From assembly GCA_032717465.1 (NCBI GenBank), contig JAVRFU010000130.1, forward strand, positions 81,001-145,000: a stretch of DNA of 64,000 bases, written 5' to 3'. This DNA is from Coenobita brevimanus. Its lineage: Eukaryota > Arthropoda > Malacostraca > Decapoda > Coenobitidae. Below are positions 41,390 to 53,133 of this stretch, one piece after another. Within the stretch, counting starts at the first letter, position 1, and every line of letters starts with the position of its first letter. A program made the position numbers and the translations under genes. Below the pieces are notes generated by a model. That model did no database searches. It was given only the letters and a program-made list of their open reading frames with translations, and had not been told where the DNA came from.

Positions 41390-44267
41390 CCCAACTCACC
41401 CCCCCCCCTCTCTCATATACCTCTCCACCCCATCCCTCAATCTCATTGTCGGCCTCCCCCTCCCTCTTCCCCCCTCCGCCTCACTCACATACACTCTCTT
41501 CGTCAGTCTTTCACCCTCCATCCTCTCCACATGGCCAAACCACCTCAGTGTGTTCCTCATAACGCTTCCTATCACATCCACATCCACACCACAACGCTCC
41601 TTTATATCCTCATTCGTCAGCCTGTCTCTCCACGTGACTCCACAGGCTCCTCTTAAATAACTCATTTCCACTGCTCTCATTCTTGACTTGTGTCCTTCCG
41701 ACAATGTCCAAGCTTTACTTCCGTACGTTAGAGTTGGTATCACAATACTGTCATGTAGTAACTTTTTCACTTCCATGCTCACTTCCCTGTTTCTTATCAC
41801 TGCTTTCAAGGAACCAGCAACCTTTCTTCCCTGCTGTACCCTTTCAAGCACTTCACCCTCCAAACCTCGATCCTTACTCATCACACTGCCCAAATACTTA
41901 AACATACTCACATTTTCCAATTCCTCACCATCCAACCTCGCTATACATTCATTAACTTCACCTCTCTCAAAGACCATCACTTTACTCTTCCCTACATTCA
42001 CCTTTAGGTTCCGTTTCTTACACACTCTCTCAAACTCATTCACCAAGCCTTGCAGCTCCCCTTCGTCTTCACTCAACAACACAGTATCATCTGCAAACAA
42101 CAGTACAGGGAGTTTCCAAACACTATCTTCTCTCACCAGGGCCACTCCAACATCCACTACCCTACCTTGTACCTCTTTTATTACCCCATCCATGTACAGA
42201 TTGAACAACCATGGAGACATGACACATCCCTGTTTCAAACCAACTTTCAAAGAGAAAAATTCACTTAGTTCACCATCCACACGCACTGCAGCCTTCGCAC
42301 CATCGTACATACTCTTCACAGCATTCAACAACTTCCCATCTACTCCATATATTCTTAACACTTTCCACAATCCTTGTCTATCCACCCTGTCATATGCTTT
42401 CTCCAAATCCATGAAAGCTGCATACAACTTCTTTCCCTTCTCTAGAAACTTTCCCACTAAAGATCTAAGAATGAATATCTGATCTACACAACCTCTTCCC
42501 TTCCTAAAGCCTCCCTGTTCTTCCCCAACTAATTTCTCTGTTCTTTCTCTAACTCTGTCTACAAGAATCCTACCATACACTTTTCCTATTATACTAAGAA
42601 GACAAATGACCCTATGATTACCACACACTTCTTTTTCCCCTTTTCCTTTGTACAAGGGAATAATTATACCTGACTTCCAATCCTCCGGGACTCTACCTTC
42701 CTCCCAGGCCAATCTGCATATCTTCCACATCCATTCTACTACTATCTCTCCCCCATGCTTCAGCATTTCACCACACACTCCATCAATTCCTGGGGCTTTC
42801 CCCGATTTAACTTTCTTCATTGCTTCCACAACTTCTATCCTACTGATTTCTTCCTGTCTTATCACCTCCCTCCTTCTCCCAGCCATTCCCCAGCCAGTTA
42901 TACTTGCATTACTTCCATCCTCTACGTTCAACAATTCCTTAAAGTGTTCTCTCCATCTGCTCACTTTTTCTCCCTTCTCCACTAGTAATCTACCATTTTT
43001 ATCTTTCACTCCCCTGCTAACTTCACTTCCACCCTGTCTTACTCTTTTCACTTCTCTCCAGAACATTTTCTTACAGTCCCTCCACTTTACACTCAAATTC
43101 CTTCCAAATTCCTCATCCACTCTCTTCTTACTCTCTCTTACTAATCTTTTCACCTCTCTCTTTCTTTCCACATATAACTCTCTCTTCCGCTTCTCAACTT
43201 CTTCCACGCCCCTATTTCTCATGCATTCATTGTATGCTTTCTTCTTTAGTGCCACAGCCTGTTTCACCTCTTCAGTCCACCACGCTGTTCCTTGCACCCC
43301 TCCGTCTTCTCTTCCTTCCACACACCACATCACATGCTGCACATATTTCTTCTGTAAATATCTTACACACACCTTCCACGTCTCCCATCTGCTCCAATTC
43401 ATATTTGCCCAATCGTTCCTCCACTTCTCTCTTATACTCTGCCTTTTTCTCATCCTCTTGTAACCTCTCCACTCTCCTTGCAACTACTCCTTCCTCTCGT
43501 CTTTCCCTTCTTCTATTCCTCCATCTTACTTGCATCCTAATTCTGGCCACCACCAAGTAGTGGTCAGAAAGTCCACTCCCCCAACCTCTATACACTCTTG
43601 CATCCTTTACACATCTTTGCATCCTTTCATCCACACACACATAATCAATCATTGCCTTCCTATCATTCAGTTCACCACCCACCCTTCTCATCACTCGCCA
43701 TGTATACCTGTGGATCATTTTATGCCTGAAGAGGGTATTGGCTATCACCAGCCCCTCCCAGCACAAATGTCCACTAACGCACTGCCATTCTCATCTATCT
43801 CAGCAGGCACACCCCACTCACCAACTATTCCATCCACCTTCACATTACCAACTTTACCATTCATATCACCAATCAAAAACACTCTCTCATTCCTTCCAAA
43901 CTTTTCCATGCACACTTCCACATTTGTCCAGAACTCTTCTCTCACTCTTCTAGCACGATCTTGCGTTGGTGCATACACACACACAATCGCCCACATTTGT
44001 ATTCCAACTTTCAACTTTACCCACACAATCCTTGACCCAACTGATCCATACTGTCTTATGCTCTTTTTCCATCTTTTACTCACAACTATACATACTCCTT
44101 CCTTTGCCCTCTCATTCTCATCTACTCCTGCACATATACCCCATCCATACTCCCATTCTCTCACACTTTCTCCTCTCCATTTTGTTTCAGTTATTCCACA
44201 TAAATCCACTTTCGCACCCTCAAGCACATGGACAATCTCTCTCTCTTTCACCTCATCGACACAGTGA
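41390..44267 (-). mobile_element. LINE-A: long copy with endonuclease and reverse transcriptase
   Basis: Minus strand, most complete LINE-A. The endonuclease part has LCGITETKWRGE, VYAPTQDRARR, IGDMNGKVG, KAMIDYVCVD and SDHYLVVARI. A long connecting region with WWTEEVKQAVALKKKAYNE follows, then the RT: KAPGIDGVCGEM, EEQGGFRKGRGCVDQIF, FMDLEKAYDRV, LKQGCVMSPWLFN, LLFADDTVLL. The C-terminal WRDRLTNEDIKERC and LRWFGHVERM tail closes it. The 695-residue frame 41396-43483 is uninterrupted from the connector to the tail. Two frameshifts lie upstream, near 43480 and 43755. The N-terminal first endonuclease motif is missing at 44267. The 3' UTR and ATCT tail are also missing, since the copy ends abruptly at 41390 against a different repeat. 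The RQGC-type motif and APE endonuclease suggest the RTE group; clade placement is inference. Confidence 0.93.
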
Positions 44268-44365
44268 AATCAAGACCTAGTGTAACAACATCTTACACTG
44301 AGATGGTTATATCGTGAACATGGGCCTCGTCTAGTTCCTATGTTGGTATGTAAACCCAAATGCTT
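44268..44365. repeat. ~150-bp tandem repeat U, part left of the nested insertion
   Basis: Shares GTCTAGTTCCTATGTTG and AACCCAAAT with 49770-49815. The LINE-B insertion splits this repeat. Confidence 0.7.
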
Positions 44366-45072
44366 AACATCTATCTATCTATCTATAGCCCGACGCCCTA
44401 ATCCCGCAAAAGGGTGGCCGCAGAGAAAACGCCTCCAAGTCGCTCTGTCACCCACCATTTGACTACCCTCCTCCCAAACACCCCCCCCCCTCTTATACCT
44501 CTCAACTCCATCCCTCCACCTCATCCTCGGTCTACCACTCCCTCTCCCTCCCTCCACCTCACCTACATACACCCTCTTATTTAGTCTTTCATTCTCCATT
44601 CTCTTCACATGTCCAAACCACCTCAGTACTGTACATTTCTCCTAATCTTCTCAACCACATTCACATCCACCCCACAACGTTCCTTCACTTCTTCATTCGT
44701 CAACCTGTCCCTCCACGTCACTCCACATGCTCCTCTCAAGTAACTCATTTCCACTGCTCTCACTCTTGACTTGTTCCCCTCTTGCAAGGTCCACACCTCG
44801 CTTCCATACGTCAGGGTAGGGATCACAATACTATCATGCAGTGACTTCTTAACTTCCATACTCACCTCACTATTTCTCATCATTGCTTTCAGTGCACAAA
44901 CAACCTTCCTTCCCTGCTGTACCCTTTCACGCACTTCATCCCCCAAAGTTCCATCCTTACTCATCACACTACCCAAGTACTTGAATGCACTCACATTCTC
45001 CGTATCCTCACCAACTAACCTCACTGCACACTCTGTGACTTCATTCCCCTCGAATACCACAACTTTACTTTT
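44366..45072 (-). mobile_element. LINE-B, 5'-truncated, left part of nested copy
   Basis: Minus strand. It has VTECAVRLVGEDTENVSAF, KYLGSVMSKDGTLGDEV, YGSEVWTLQEGNKSRVRAVE, TWRDRLTNEEVKERCGVDV, the C-terminal tail, and the 3' UTR ending ATAGATAGATAGATAG in sense orientation. A frameshift lies near 44630. The upstream part of the same copy resumes at 49542-49661, after an inserted LINE-A. Confidence 0.88.
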
Positions 45073-45209
45073 GTGATGAGTAAGGATGGAGGTTTGGAGG
45101 GTGAAGTGCTTGAAAGGGTACAGCAGGGAAGAAAGGTTGCTGGTTCTTTGAAAGCAGTGAAAAGAAACAGGGAAGTGAGCATGGAAGTGAAAAAGTTACT
45201 ACATGATAG
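45073..45209 (+). mobile_element. LINE-A, plus-strand copy, part 1 (split by hAT)
   Basis: Reads MSKDGGLEGEVLERVQQGRK then VAGSLKAV.RNREVSMEVKK, and breaks at CTACATGATAG where the hAT element begins. It continues at 49076. Confidence 0.9.
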
Positions 45210-48200
45210 CAGTGGCGGCGCCAAGGGGGGGCTTGGGGGGGCTGAAGCCCCCCCAATAATGAGCCAAGCCCCCCCAATATTGCCAGATTCCAAAGGCGAA
45301 TTTAGGCAGAACGTCCCTTATTTGAACTTTCAATTTTGTATTACTATTTACAAATAATACACAAAAGTTGACGAAACGAAGTGTTATAAGTTCAGGAAAA
45401 TATTCAAGACAATAGATTAAATCGTGATTATTATTTTTAGCTGTTAGCATTTAGCAGATTCTGAATGATGGTAATTTCACGGAAATTATGGAAAATTTAT
45501 CAGTTGACTCAACTTCTAAGGAAAACTTCCAGCCTAGTTCTAATACTAAGGGTAACTTATGTTATAATATATTCTGTGAAATTCTTGTAATTCAGATGGT
45601 TAGTTTACATATCCTATAATGAAAATGATAAGTGAAAGTAAAATACAGCATTATTTTATTAAACTACATTAGCCATTCTTTTAGTGTATTACGACTGTAC
45701 GATTATTATCTCGTCTTCAGAAATATAATTGAATGTCGATTATGTCATAATTCCAGGCAGGAAGTTAATAAATTTGAATATATTTGATTAAAATGAAGTA
45801 AAGGATTCACACTGCTATAGGGCCTACATGGTCCTAGGCTCCTAGCCTAGCCCAGCATTAACGAATCGAGTGCACGATGAGCCATTCCTGTTCGATTCCC
45901 GTCAGCTACCAGACCAGTCTACCACGCGACGCGGTTGTGTGTAGATCTCCGAGTCTGTTGGCTGTTAATTGCTTAGTGCAGTAGACACTGAATTACTGAG
46001 CAGCTGAGCTTATTAGTTGTGGTTTTCGTCTTGCACTGATTTACAGGTATGGTGTAAGTTGATTTTTTTCTACTTAAAAATGTATATAGGCTACTATAAG
46101 ATTATAAGAAGCTGTGGAAGGAAGAATAAAATAGTGTGAAAATATCTGGTCTGTTGTAATGCTAATATGCAGTTTTATGCTTCTGTGATCTGTGTGCTTG
46201 TTTATGCTGTTTTCCCTGTTTATGAAAGTAACTGATGGTGGTTTATCATATTTGATCACATAGGCCGGTTTGATCATGGAACGCTACCTGTTACCCAAGA
46301 TTCCCAAGAAGAGGCTGCGAGATGATGATCCTCCTACAGACACACCTGCTGTTAATGAGGACCTGGACAGTGGTGATGGTGATTGTGAGTCTGCAGCCTT
46401 ACTAGGTGAGGCTAGTGCAGAACCCCAGCCACAAGAGGGCACTTCTCACACCCATGGTGAGAAACTACTACCTGGACCCAAGGACCTGAGCCAGCTTCCA
46501 GATAGTGGTCCCACCTGTCCAGACTTGAAGAGATACCCAGCCACAGAATACAGTGGCCAGTCAAGGTCATTCAACAAGAACTGGCGTGATCATCATTCGT
46601 GGCTGGGGTACTCCACGACCCTAGATGTTGCATTCTGCTTTGCATGTCGTCATTTCGGTCATGTACACTTAAGCAAATGTGAGAAGTCCTTCACCCATGA
46701 CGGCTTTCAGAACTGGAAGAAGGCAACCTCATCTCTGAAGTCTCATGATAATTCAGCAGGACACAAGTTCTCTATGCAAGCTTGGGCAGAGTTTAAGATG
46801 CAGAAAACAACAGGTTCTAGGATCATACATGCTTTTAATACCAACCATGAAAAAACTGTAAAGGAAAACAGACATTACATTAGAGCAGTAATACACTTAC
46901 TGCTCTACACAGCCTGCCAAAATGTTGCCCAAAGAGGTCACAAGGAAGACACTGATTCTGGCAACAAAGGTAACTTCCTGGAACTGCTGGACCTGATTTC
47001 CAGGTATGATGACATTGTCAAAAAGAAACTGAGTGGTGGTCCTGGCAATGCTAAATATACGCACCACGATATCCAAAATGAACTGCTCGCCATCATAGCT
47101 TCAATAATCAGAGAGGACATCAGCAACGAGGTCCTAAGAGCAGAGCATTTTGCCCTAATGGTGGATGAGACCAAGGATGTCAGCAAACAAGAACAGCTGT
47201 TCATTGTGGTGAGGTATCTCCACAAACAGAGCCTTCATGAGGTGTTCCTTGACTTCACAGCAGCCGAGGGTCTGGATGCAGACTCATTGCTCAACAAGAT
47301 CTTGGAGACCCTGGCCAAATGTGGTATTGACCACAACGCCTGCATTGGCCAGTGCTACGATGGAGCTACAGTCATGTCAGGGCACATCAGTGGTATACAG
47401 GAGAGGTTTAGGAGAAAGGTACCACAGGCTGTGTATGTCCACTGTTATGCTCACAGGCTCAACCTTGTGCTCGTTGATTGTGTACACAATATCCAGGCTG
47501 CAGCAGAGTTTTTTGTGGCTATACAGAGTTTGTACAAGTTCTTCTCTATGTCAGTAGTACATGAAGAATTTATAAAGGTACAAAAAGAATTAAATCCCAC
47601 AAGGCAGCACATAAGAGTTGAAGCAACTGTCTGACACAAGATGGACCTTCCAACATGCTGCTTGTCTGGCAGTGAGAAGAACCCTACCTGCCATAGTGAC
47701 AACCTTGAAACGTCTCATGGAGGGAGACAATGCACACAGACCACTGAGGCAAAGGGCCTGTGCATCCTGCTAGATCAGCAATTTGTGACAATTCTGATGG
47801 CCATGGAAAAAGTGTTACTGATGACCAAACAACTCTCAAACCACCTCCAGTCACATGACCTTCAGCTGCCCTCTGCAGAGGACTTGATGCAGTCTGTCAT
47901 GTCTGGACTGACAGAAATGAGGACTGAAGCTGCCTGGAAGGAGTTAGAGGAGGCTGCTGAGGATTTGTGCAAGGTAGTTGGGATACGCACTGAGACTGAG
48001 CGTCCAGGTAGACAACGATCTGCTCCCAGACACCTGGATGAATTCATCATAACATCCAGTACAGGTCAGAGGGATGGAGCTATACCAGATGCCAGGAGAA
48101 GGACCTTCTATGCCATCATAGATAGAATGCTCAATGAGCTGAGCAGGCGATTTTCATCTGATGCCTGTAATGTTCTGATGGGTGCTGCTGCCTTGAATCC

Positions 48201-49075
48201 TAAGCACATTACATTTCTGAACAAAAAGCGCTGTCAGGAATGGCAGCCAATTATGGAGTGGCAGAGGGTGTTCTTGCAGTGAAGGTCCACCAATTGACAA
48301 GACTAATAGCTAGGAAGAGAGACAATGGCCTGGAAGTGTCCACACCACTTGAGCTCGCAGCCATGCTGCAGCCATACAAGGACGCCTTTATAAATCTGTA
48401 TAAACTTGTATGCATTGCAGTGACCCTCCCTGCCACCTCAGCTGCCTGTGAGAGGAGCTTCTCATGTCTGAAACTCCTCAAGACATACTTGAGGAACAGC
48501 AGTGGCAACAACCGCACCAGCAACCTTGCTGTAATATCAATTAATTCTAGGAGGGCCAAACAGCTGAACATTGATGCCATTATAGACACATTTGCTGCCA
48601 ATCACCAGAACAGGCGCATAGTTTTAAAGTAACGTGACAGTCGTTACACCTTGATTTAAAAATTCTTCTGATTCTTCAGATTGTATTAACTTCATTACAT
48701 AGAATTTTTTTCTGTCATGTTAACTGCTTGCTTACACATGATGTCTAAATTAATTGAGTTAAACTTCAATCTTATGGAATAAACTGGAAATAATAAATGT
48801 TATTATGTTGCGTATACATTAATCTGAATTTCCTTGTTAGTTTTATGTCTTTCATTTGGCAGAATTTTTGATGAGATAAGAAATGTTATACATTAACACC
48901 GCAGTTTCAAAGAGTACAGGTGTCTAAAATGAACCTCAGTACATTCGGATATTATGAATATGTACATACCAATTTTCCATCAACACTTCAGTTTGATGAC
49001 ATTTTGTGAAGCCCCCCCACATTTTACCCCAGCCCCTCCTCAGCCCCCAGTGAAAATTTCCTGGCGCCGCCACTG
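45210..49075 (+). mobile_element. 3.87-kb hAT transposon with 8-bp target duplication
   Basis: Terminal inverted repeats are CAGTGGCGGCGCCA at 45210 and its inverse at 49062-49075. The flanks CATGATAG (45202-45209) and CATGACAG (49076-49083) form an 8-bp duplication with one difference. The interrupted LINE-A reads straight through if the element is removed. The interior carries the transposase (46270-48632). GC-rich ends with G9-like and C7 runs frame an AT-rich 5' region without genes (45300-46260). Confidence 0.95.
46270..48632 (+). pseudogene. hAT transposase (ZMYM1/TTF-zinc-finger type), frameshifted
   Basis: The product would excise and reinsert hAT DNA in the nucleus. Met is at 46270 or 46276. 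Residues ~95-185 form the TTF-type zinc finger (NKNWRDHHSWLGYST, AFCFACRHF, FTHDGFQNWKKA, SHDNSAGH). The catalytic core has LMVDETKDVSKQEQL (first Asp, residue ~298), CYDGATVMSG (second Asp, ~362) and VHCYAHRLNLVLVD. After a frameshift near 47615 the sequence LSDTRWTFQHAACLA follows in a second frame. A further shift near 47755 leads to ILLDQQFVTIL and on to AAALNPKHITFLNK. A third near 48245-48285 leads to the hATC dimerisation block LPATSAACERSFSCLKLLK. About 790 codons in all, normal for the family. Three frameshifts make this copy non-functional. Confidence 0.93.
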
Positions 49076-49541
49076 CATGACAGTATTGTGATACCAACTC
49101 TAACGTACGGAAGTGAAGCTTGGATGTTGTTGGAAGGACACAAGTCAAGAGTGAGAGCAGTGGAAATGAGTTATTTAAGAGAAACCTGTGGAGTCACATG
49201 GAGAGACAGGCTGACGAATGAGGATATAAAAGAGCGTTGTGGTGTTGATGTGGATGTGATAGAAAGCGTTATGAGGAACACACTGAGGTGGTTTGGCCAT
49301 GTGGAGAGGATGGACGGTGAAAGACTGACGAAGAGAGTGTATGTGAGTGAGGTGGAGGGGGAAGAGAGAGGGGGAGGCCGAGGATGAGATGGAGGGATGG
49401 GGTGGAGAGGTACATGAGAGAGGGGGGTGTGAGTTGGGAGCAGGGCAGTGAAATGGCGGGGGACAGGGCGACTTGGAGGCGATTTGTTTGTGGCCACCCC
49501 AAACGGGATTGAGGCGTCTGGCAATAGATAGATTGATAGAA
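49076..49541 (+). mobile_element. LINE-A, plus-strand copy, part 2
   Basis: Continues from 45209 with DSIVIPTLTYGSEAWMLLEG-type sequence, EMSYLRETCGVTWRDRLTNE, RWFGHVERMDGERLTKRVYV and the C-terminal tail, with a frameshift near 49365. The 3' UTR reads GGCCACCCCAAACGGGATTG and the tail is ATAGATAGATTGATAG. Confidence 0.9.
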
Positions 49542-49661
49542 CTTTCAGATTCCTCCTCCTACACACTGTCCCAAATTCATTCACCAAACCTTGCAACTCT
49601 CATTCATCTTCACTCAACAATACTGTATCATCAGCAAACAGCAACACCGGAAGCTTCCAAA
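49542..49661 (-). mobile_element. LINE-B, right part of nested copy
   Basis: Minus strand. Matches 55212-55330 (segment following FADDTVLLSEDE, through LQGLVNEF.TVCRRR.LK). It resumes the LINE-B copy that stopped at 45072. It ends at 49661 with GGAAGCTTCC followed by AAATGCTTAACAT, the same 13 bases that precede the 3' tail at 44353-44365, which is the target duplication. Confidence 0.85.
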
Positions 49662-49900
49662 TGCTTAACATAATGTCTGAATTAATGGCATATCTGTCAC
49701 ACTGATCAGAATTAAGACGTACTGTAACGATATCTTATACATGTACTTTATGGGTTATAACCAGGACAACACAACTCTCATCTAGTTCCTATGTTGATAT
49801 ATAAACCCAAATATCTAAGTATGTATGGACGAACTAATGGCATACTCATCATATTTATCAGAATTAACTTAATATAAATCAATTACTTACTTACTAGGTA
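49662..49900. repeat. ~150-bp tandem repeat U, part right of the nested insertion
   Basis: Two partial units: AATTAATGGCATAT near 49680 recurs as AACTAATGGCATAC near 49832, and TCTAGTTCCTATGTTG at 49778 matches 44327. Confidence 0.7.
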
Positions 49901-50215
49901 CTGTGCTATATAATGAAGTAGTTTTCTCAATATTCATTGTACTCACCAAAGATCCTGAGATGGGTGAAAACAGAGGAGGACGGTACACACTGTCCCTGCA
50001 AGGAAAATGGAATGATTACTATAACTGCACATTATATGGCTACATAAAACTAATATTATAAATGTGGATTTCTCTCAGAATAAGGCATAAAAATTGTCAT
50101 TCCAATTTGCGAATATCTCTGCACGTACATGTTATCTCATGCATGGTGTACACTAACATTTTTTTTTTATATATATGATTGCCTGGTGCACGTGTGAGTG
50201 AATATGTGAATATTT
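49901..50215. other. Unassigned sequence
   Basis: No gene recognised. Confidence 0.3.
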
Positions 50216-50221
50216 TATGTA

Positions 50222-50224
<3 letters not shown>

Positions 50225-50283
<59 letters not shown>
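50225..50283. repeat. Microsatellite (GT)n
   Basis: About 29 GT repeats. Confidence 0.97.
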
Positions 50284-50285
<2 letters not shown>

Positions 50286-50964
50286 CGCATGTGTTTGCTT
50301 CGTGTTCCATGTGTTTTCTGTATCTGGTGCCCCGTTATTCATCTGTTTTATATATTTTGTTTGTGCTTTGTGTTACTGCAGCTTTATATGCTTGTATGTT
50401 TCGTGTTTCGTGTGACTAAAGGTGAACTGCTTAAGAACAGTTCCTTTTAAAGATACGATTGGTTCTTCCGGAATACAGCAAATGTTTTCAGTTTATTTCG
50501 CTTTGTCGACGATTGTATAAGAGCGTCGTGGAAAATACTGGAATTAGAAAAACTGCAGTAGATACAGCCTTGTTTACCAGATATCCTGCCCAAGTTTTAT
50601 TAGCAGATACGTTGTCTAAGTTGAATTATATCGTCTGAAGTAAGAATAAGCTTGAAGAGACGTTGCTGTACTGAAAGTCATTGGATATGCCTTGTTTTAT
50701 GTCTTTTCGTATGTGGCTGCCAGATAACAGACTCAGGTTCAGTCTTTTATGGCAAGCGTTAATACATATCTCAGTGCCTCCTACTTCCCTCTCGTGCAAG
50801 GGTGTTTATTATCTATTACACTCCTGCTATTGGTAATTTGTCAAGAGCATGTTTTAAGCTTCCTACCTCCCTCGTGCAAGGCTTTTTACTGCTGATTACA
50901 CACACCATAAAGGGAGTCGCACACGTCCTGTCTGATTAAACAATGACAACTCTCTCATATCATT
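50284..50964. other. Unassigned sequence
   Basis: No coding signal. Around 50770-50900 the phrase CTACCTCCCTCGTGCAAGG recurs (CTACTTCCCTCTCGTGCAAGG), a weak internal repeat. Confidence 0.3.
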
Positions 50965-51065
50965 CATGGTCTTCTCATAGCCTTCATCAACCTCTGAACC
51001 ACGTAGTCTCGTCTGCTTATACTTGAACTCCTCATAGTCCTCATCAGCCTAAGAACTACCTATGA
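50965..51065 (+). repeat. ~105-bp dispersed repeat, copy 2
   Basis: Second copy of the sequence at 40636-40740. Here it is followed by the segmentally duplicated block. Confidence 0.75.
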
Positions 51066-52455
51066 CTAGCATTGAGCACGGTAAATGTTTCCCTGGTGTA
51101 CAGGAAACCATTTGGCTTGTCACTCAGTGTAGAGTCACCCACAGGCAGAAGGAAGGGGAAAGAATGAAGGAAAGAAAGACAGAAGAGGGGGTGTAAAGTC
51201 ACCTGTAAGCAGAAGGATGAGGAAAGAATTAAGGAAAGAAAAAGAGAAGAGGATGGAAGGAAAGAAGGATGGAGGAGAGAAAAGGGCAGACCCTCGAGAG
51301 CAGCTCTACATCGAGTGAGTGGATGGTGAGCGCTCCCACCTACCACAAATAATAATAATAGTAATAATAATAAGTACTTTAATAACCCTGTCCCCTGCCA
51401 TTTCACTGATCCCCCTCTCATATACCTCTCCATTCCTACCTTATCCTCAGTCTCCCCTTCCTTCTCCCTCAACTCCCTATGCCAAATGAGGAGGATGGTG
51501 GACCGTAGGAGAAAGGGAACTCTGGTTTCCTGTCCAGGCAGCTGGCTGGTATTAACGTGGCAGCTGGATGGTATTAATTTGGCTTTCTTTTCCCCCCCCT
51601 GCTCCCTCTCTGTAGGCGGTTTCCATGGCTGTGTCAACTCACACACCTGAAAATATACTACACATTAGTTCTTTCCTTTCAAACCTTGATTAACAAAAGT
51701 AGCTTGTTGGCAGCAAGAACATTATCATCTGGAGACAACACGAGTTAAATAACTTGTCAATAACAAATGCAAGATGTTTTCAATAATAATTCATCCATCC
51801 ATCCATCATCCAATCCTACATTGCCCCATGTGGAGCATAGGAGCCCGGGGCTAGGTAACTGGTCCCGACAATTATGATGAAAGTGACCAGCCTCACTCAT
51901 CCCTGAGTGGCATTACATAAGCAATCAACCCCAACAACCCCTTGGATATAAACCTTCACCGGCTCAATCCAATTGGAAAATCACAATTACCCACTAAATC
52001 ACCAGGCGCCAAAATTTGGTTATATGGTTTCAACCCAGCATAGTAAATGGTTTCCTGGTGCACAGGAAACCATTTGACTTGTCACTCAGTGTAGTCACCC
52101 ACAGGCTGAAGGAAGGGGAAAGAATGAAGGAAAGACAGAAGAGGGAATGTAAAGTCACCTGTAGGCAGAAGGACAAGGAAAGAATGAAGGAAAAAAAGAC
52201 AGAAGAGAATTGAAGGAAAGAAGGATGGAGGAGAGGAAAGGGCAGACACTCGAGAACAGCGCTACATCGAGTGAGTGGATGGTGAGCGCCCCACCTACCA
52301 CAAATAATAATAACAGTAATAATAATAACTACTTTAAGAATAACGAGAACTACTCTAAGTCTCAATGGCATGCCTAATGGGCCACATCCCCACACATCAT
52401 TCAAGGCCCTGAAATCCTGATACCACAACACAGGCATAACTATCCACACACAGGA
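51066..52455. repeat. Segmental duplication, copy 1 (repeat P - spacer Q - repeat R - repeat P - flank)
   Basis: Order: repeat P minus (51066-51345, hairpin near 51085-51112), (AAT)n, spacer Q (51380-51780), repeat R minus (51785-52015), repeat P minus (52016-52300, hairpin near 52044-52074), then a unique-looking flank to 52455 ending CATAACTATCCACACACA. The whole order is repeated at 57350-58752 with high identity. Spacer Q carries no convincing gene. Confidence 0.9.
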
Positions 52456-52685
52456 GGAGGCCGTAGCACGGGCCGAACAGGGTAGTACTCCCAAGGGGAA
52501 TGGGAATGCTGGTGATAGGGAGAGCTGGAGCTCCTGTTTCACTAGCTATCTAACCATCCCCCTTAGCTGACCTTTTCAGTGTGACAGTTACATGGAGAGT
52601 AGACCAGCATACTCTCCCAAACATTTCCTCTAACTATCTATGCACTACACCACATGCACTTTACATTTCACACAACGTATCCCAC
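52456..52685. other. Unassigned sequence
   Basis: No gene recognised. Confidence 0.3.
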
Positions 52686-53133
52686 TACGTTACAGGGGTT
52701 GGCGCCAGCAAGGGCATGCGGCCAGAAAACTTCGCCCCCGTTACCTAGTGGCGGACTTCTGGGGGGAGGCGTGGCGGGGGTTCCGCCGGCATAGATCATG
52801 GGTCCAGGGCGAGATGGGGCTCAGGCCTGTGCTAGAGGGTACAGGGCACTGCGGTTCCCAGGCTGCCGCTTACGCCCGATAGAGAGGGGCCCGAACCTGG
52901 GAGTAGCGCCCCAGGAGGCTGCCCTATCAGTGGGTGTATAATGGCGGGATAGTTGCAGTGCCAAGACACGCTTGGAGGGTGTCCCTGCAGCTGTCCTGGC
53001 AGGGTGCCCCGAGGCCACTACCACAGCCACTGGTAAACTGGTGGGCTAGGGGTCCCAGATCCATTGCCTGGACCTGGGACTGTGCAGTGAGTGGGACCTG
53101 TGCTGTGTCTGTCCCCCTTTATTAATACTGAAG
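52686..53133 (+). mobile_element. Probable 5' untranslated region of RTE-4
   Basis: GC-rich, starting near GGGGTTGGCGCCAGCAAGGG, directly upstream of the RTE-4 ORF. It has higher GC than the surroundings, as expected for a LINE promoter/5' UTR. Confidence 0.55.

Noticed and set aside
41683..43560. Several plus-strand frames of 70-270 residues rich in Ser, Thr, Phe and Leu
   Set aside because: They are antisense shadows of the minus-strand LINE-A reverse transcriptase; the same applies at 20477-22218, 33702-34532 and 54902-57195.
44366..45209. Head-to-head LINE pieces as a single twin-primed copy
   Set aside because: The two pieces belong to different subfamilies (GTLGDEV versus GGLEGEV), and the minus piece resumes at 49542, so this is nested insertion, not inversion.
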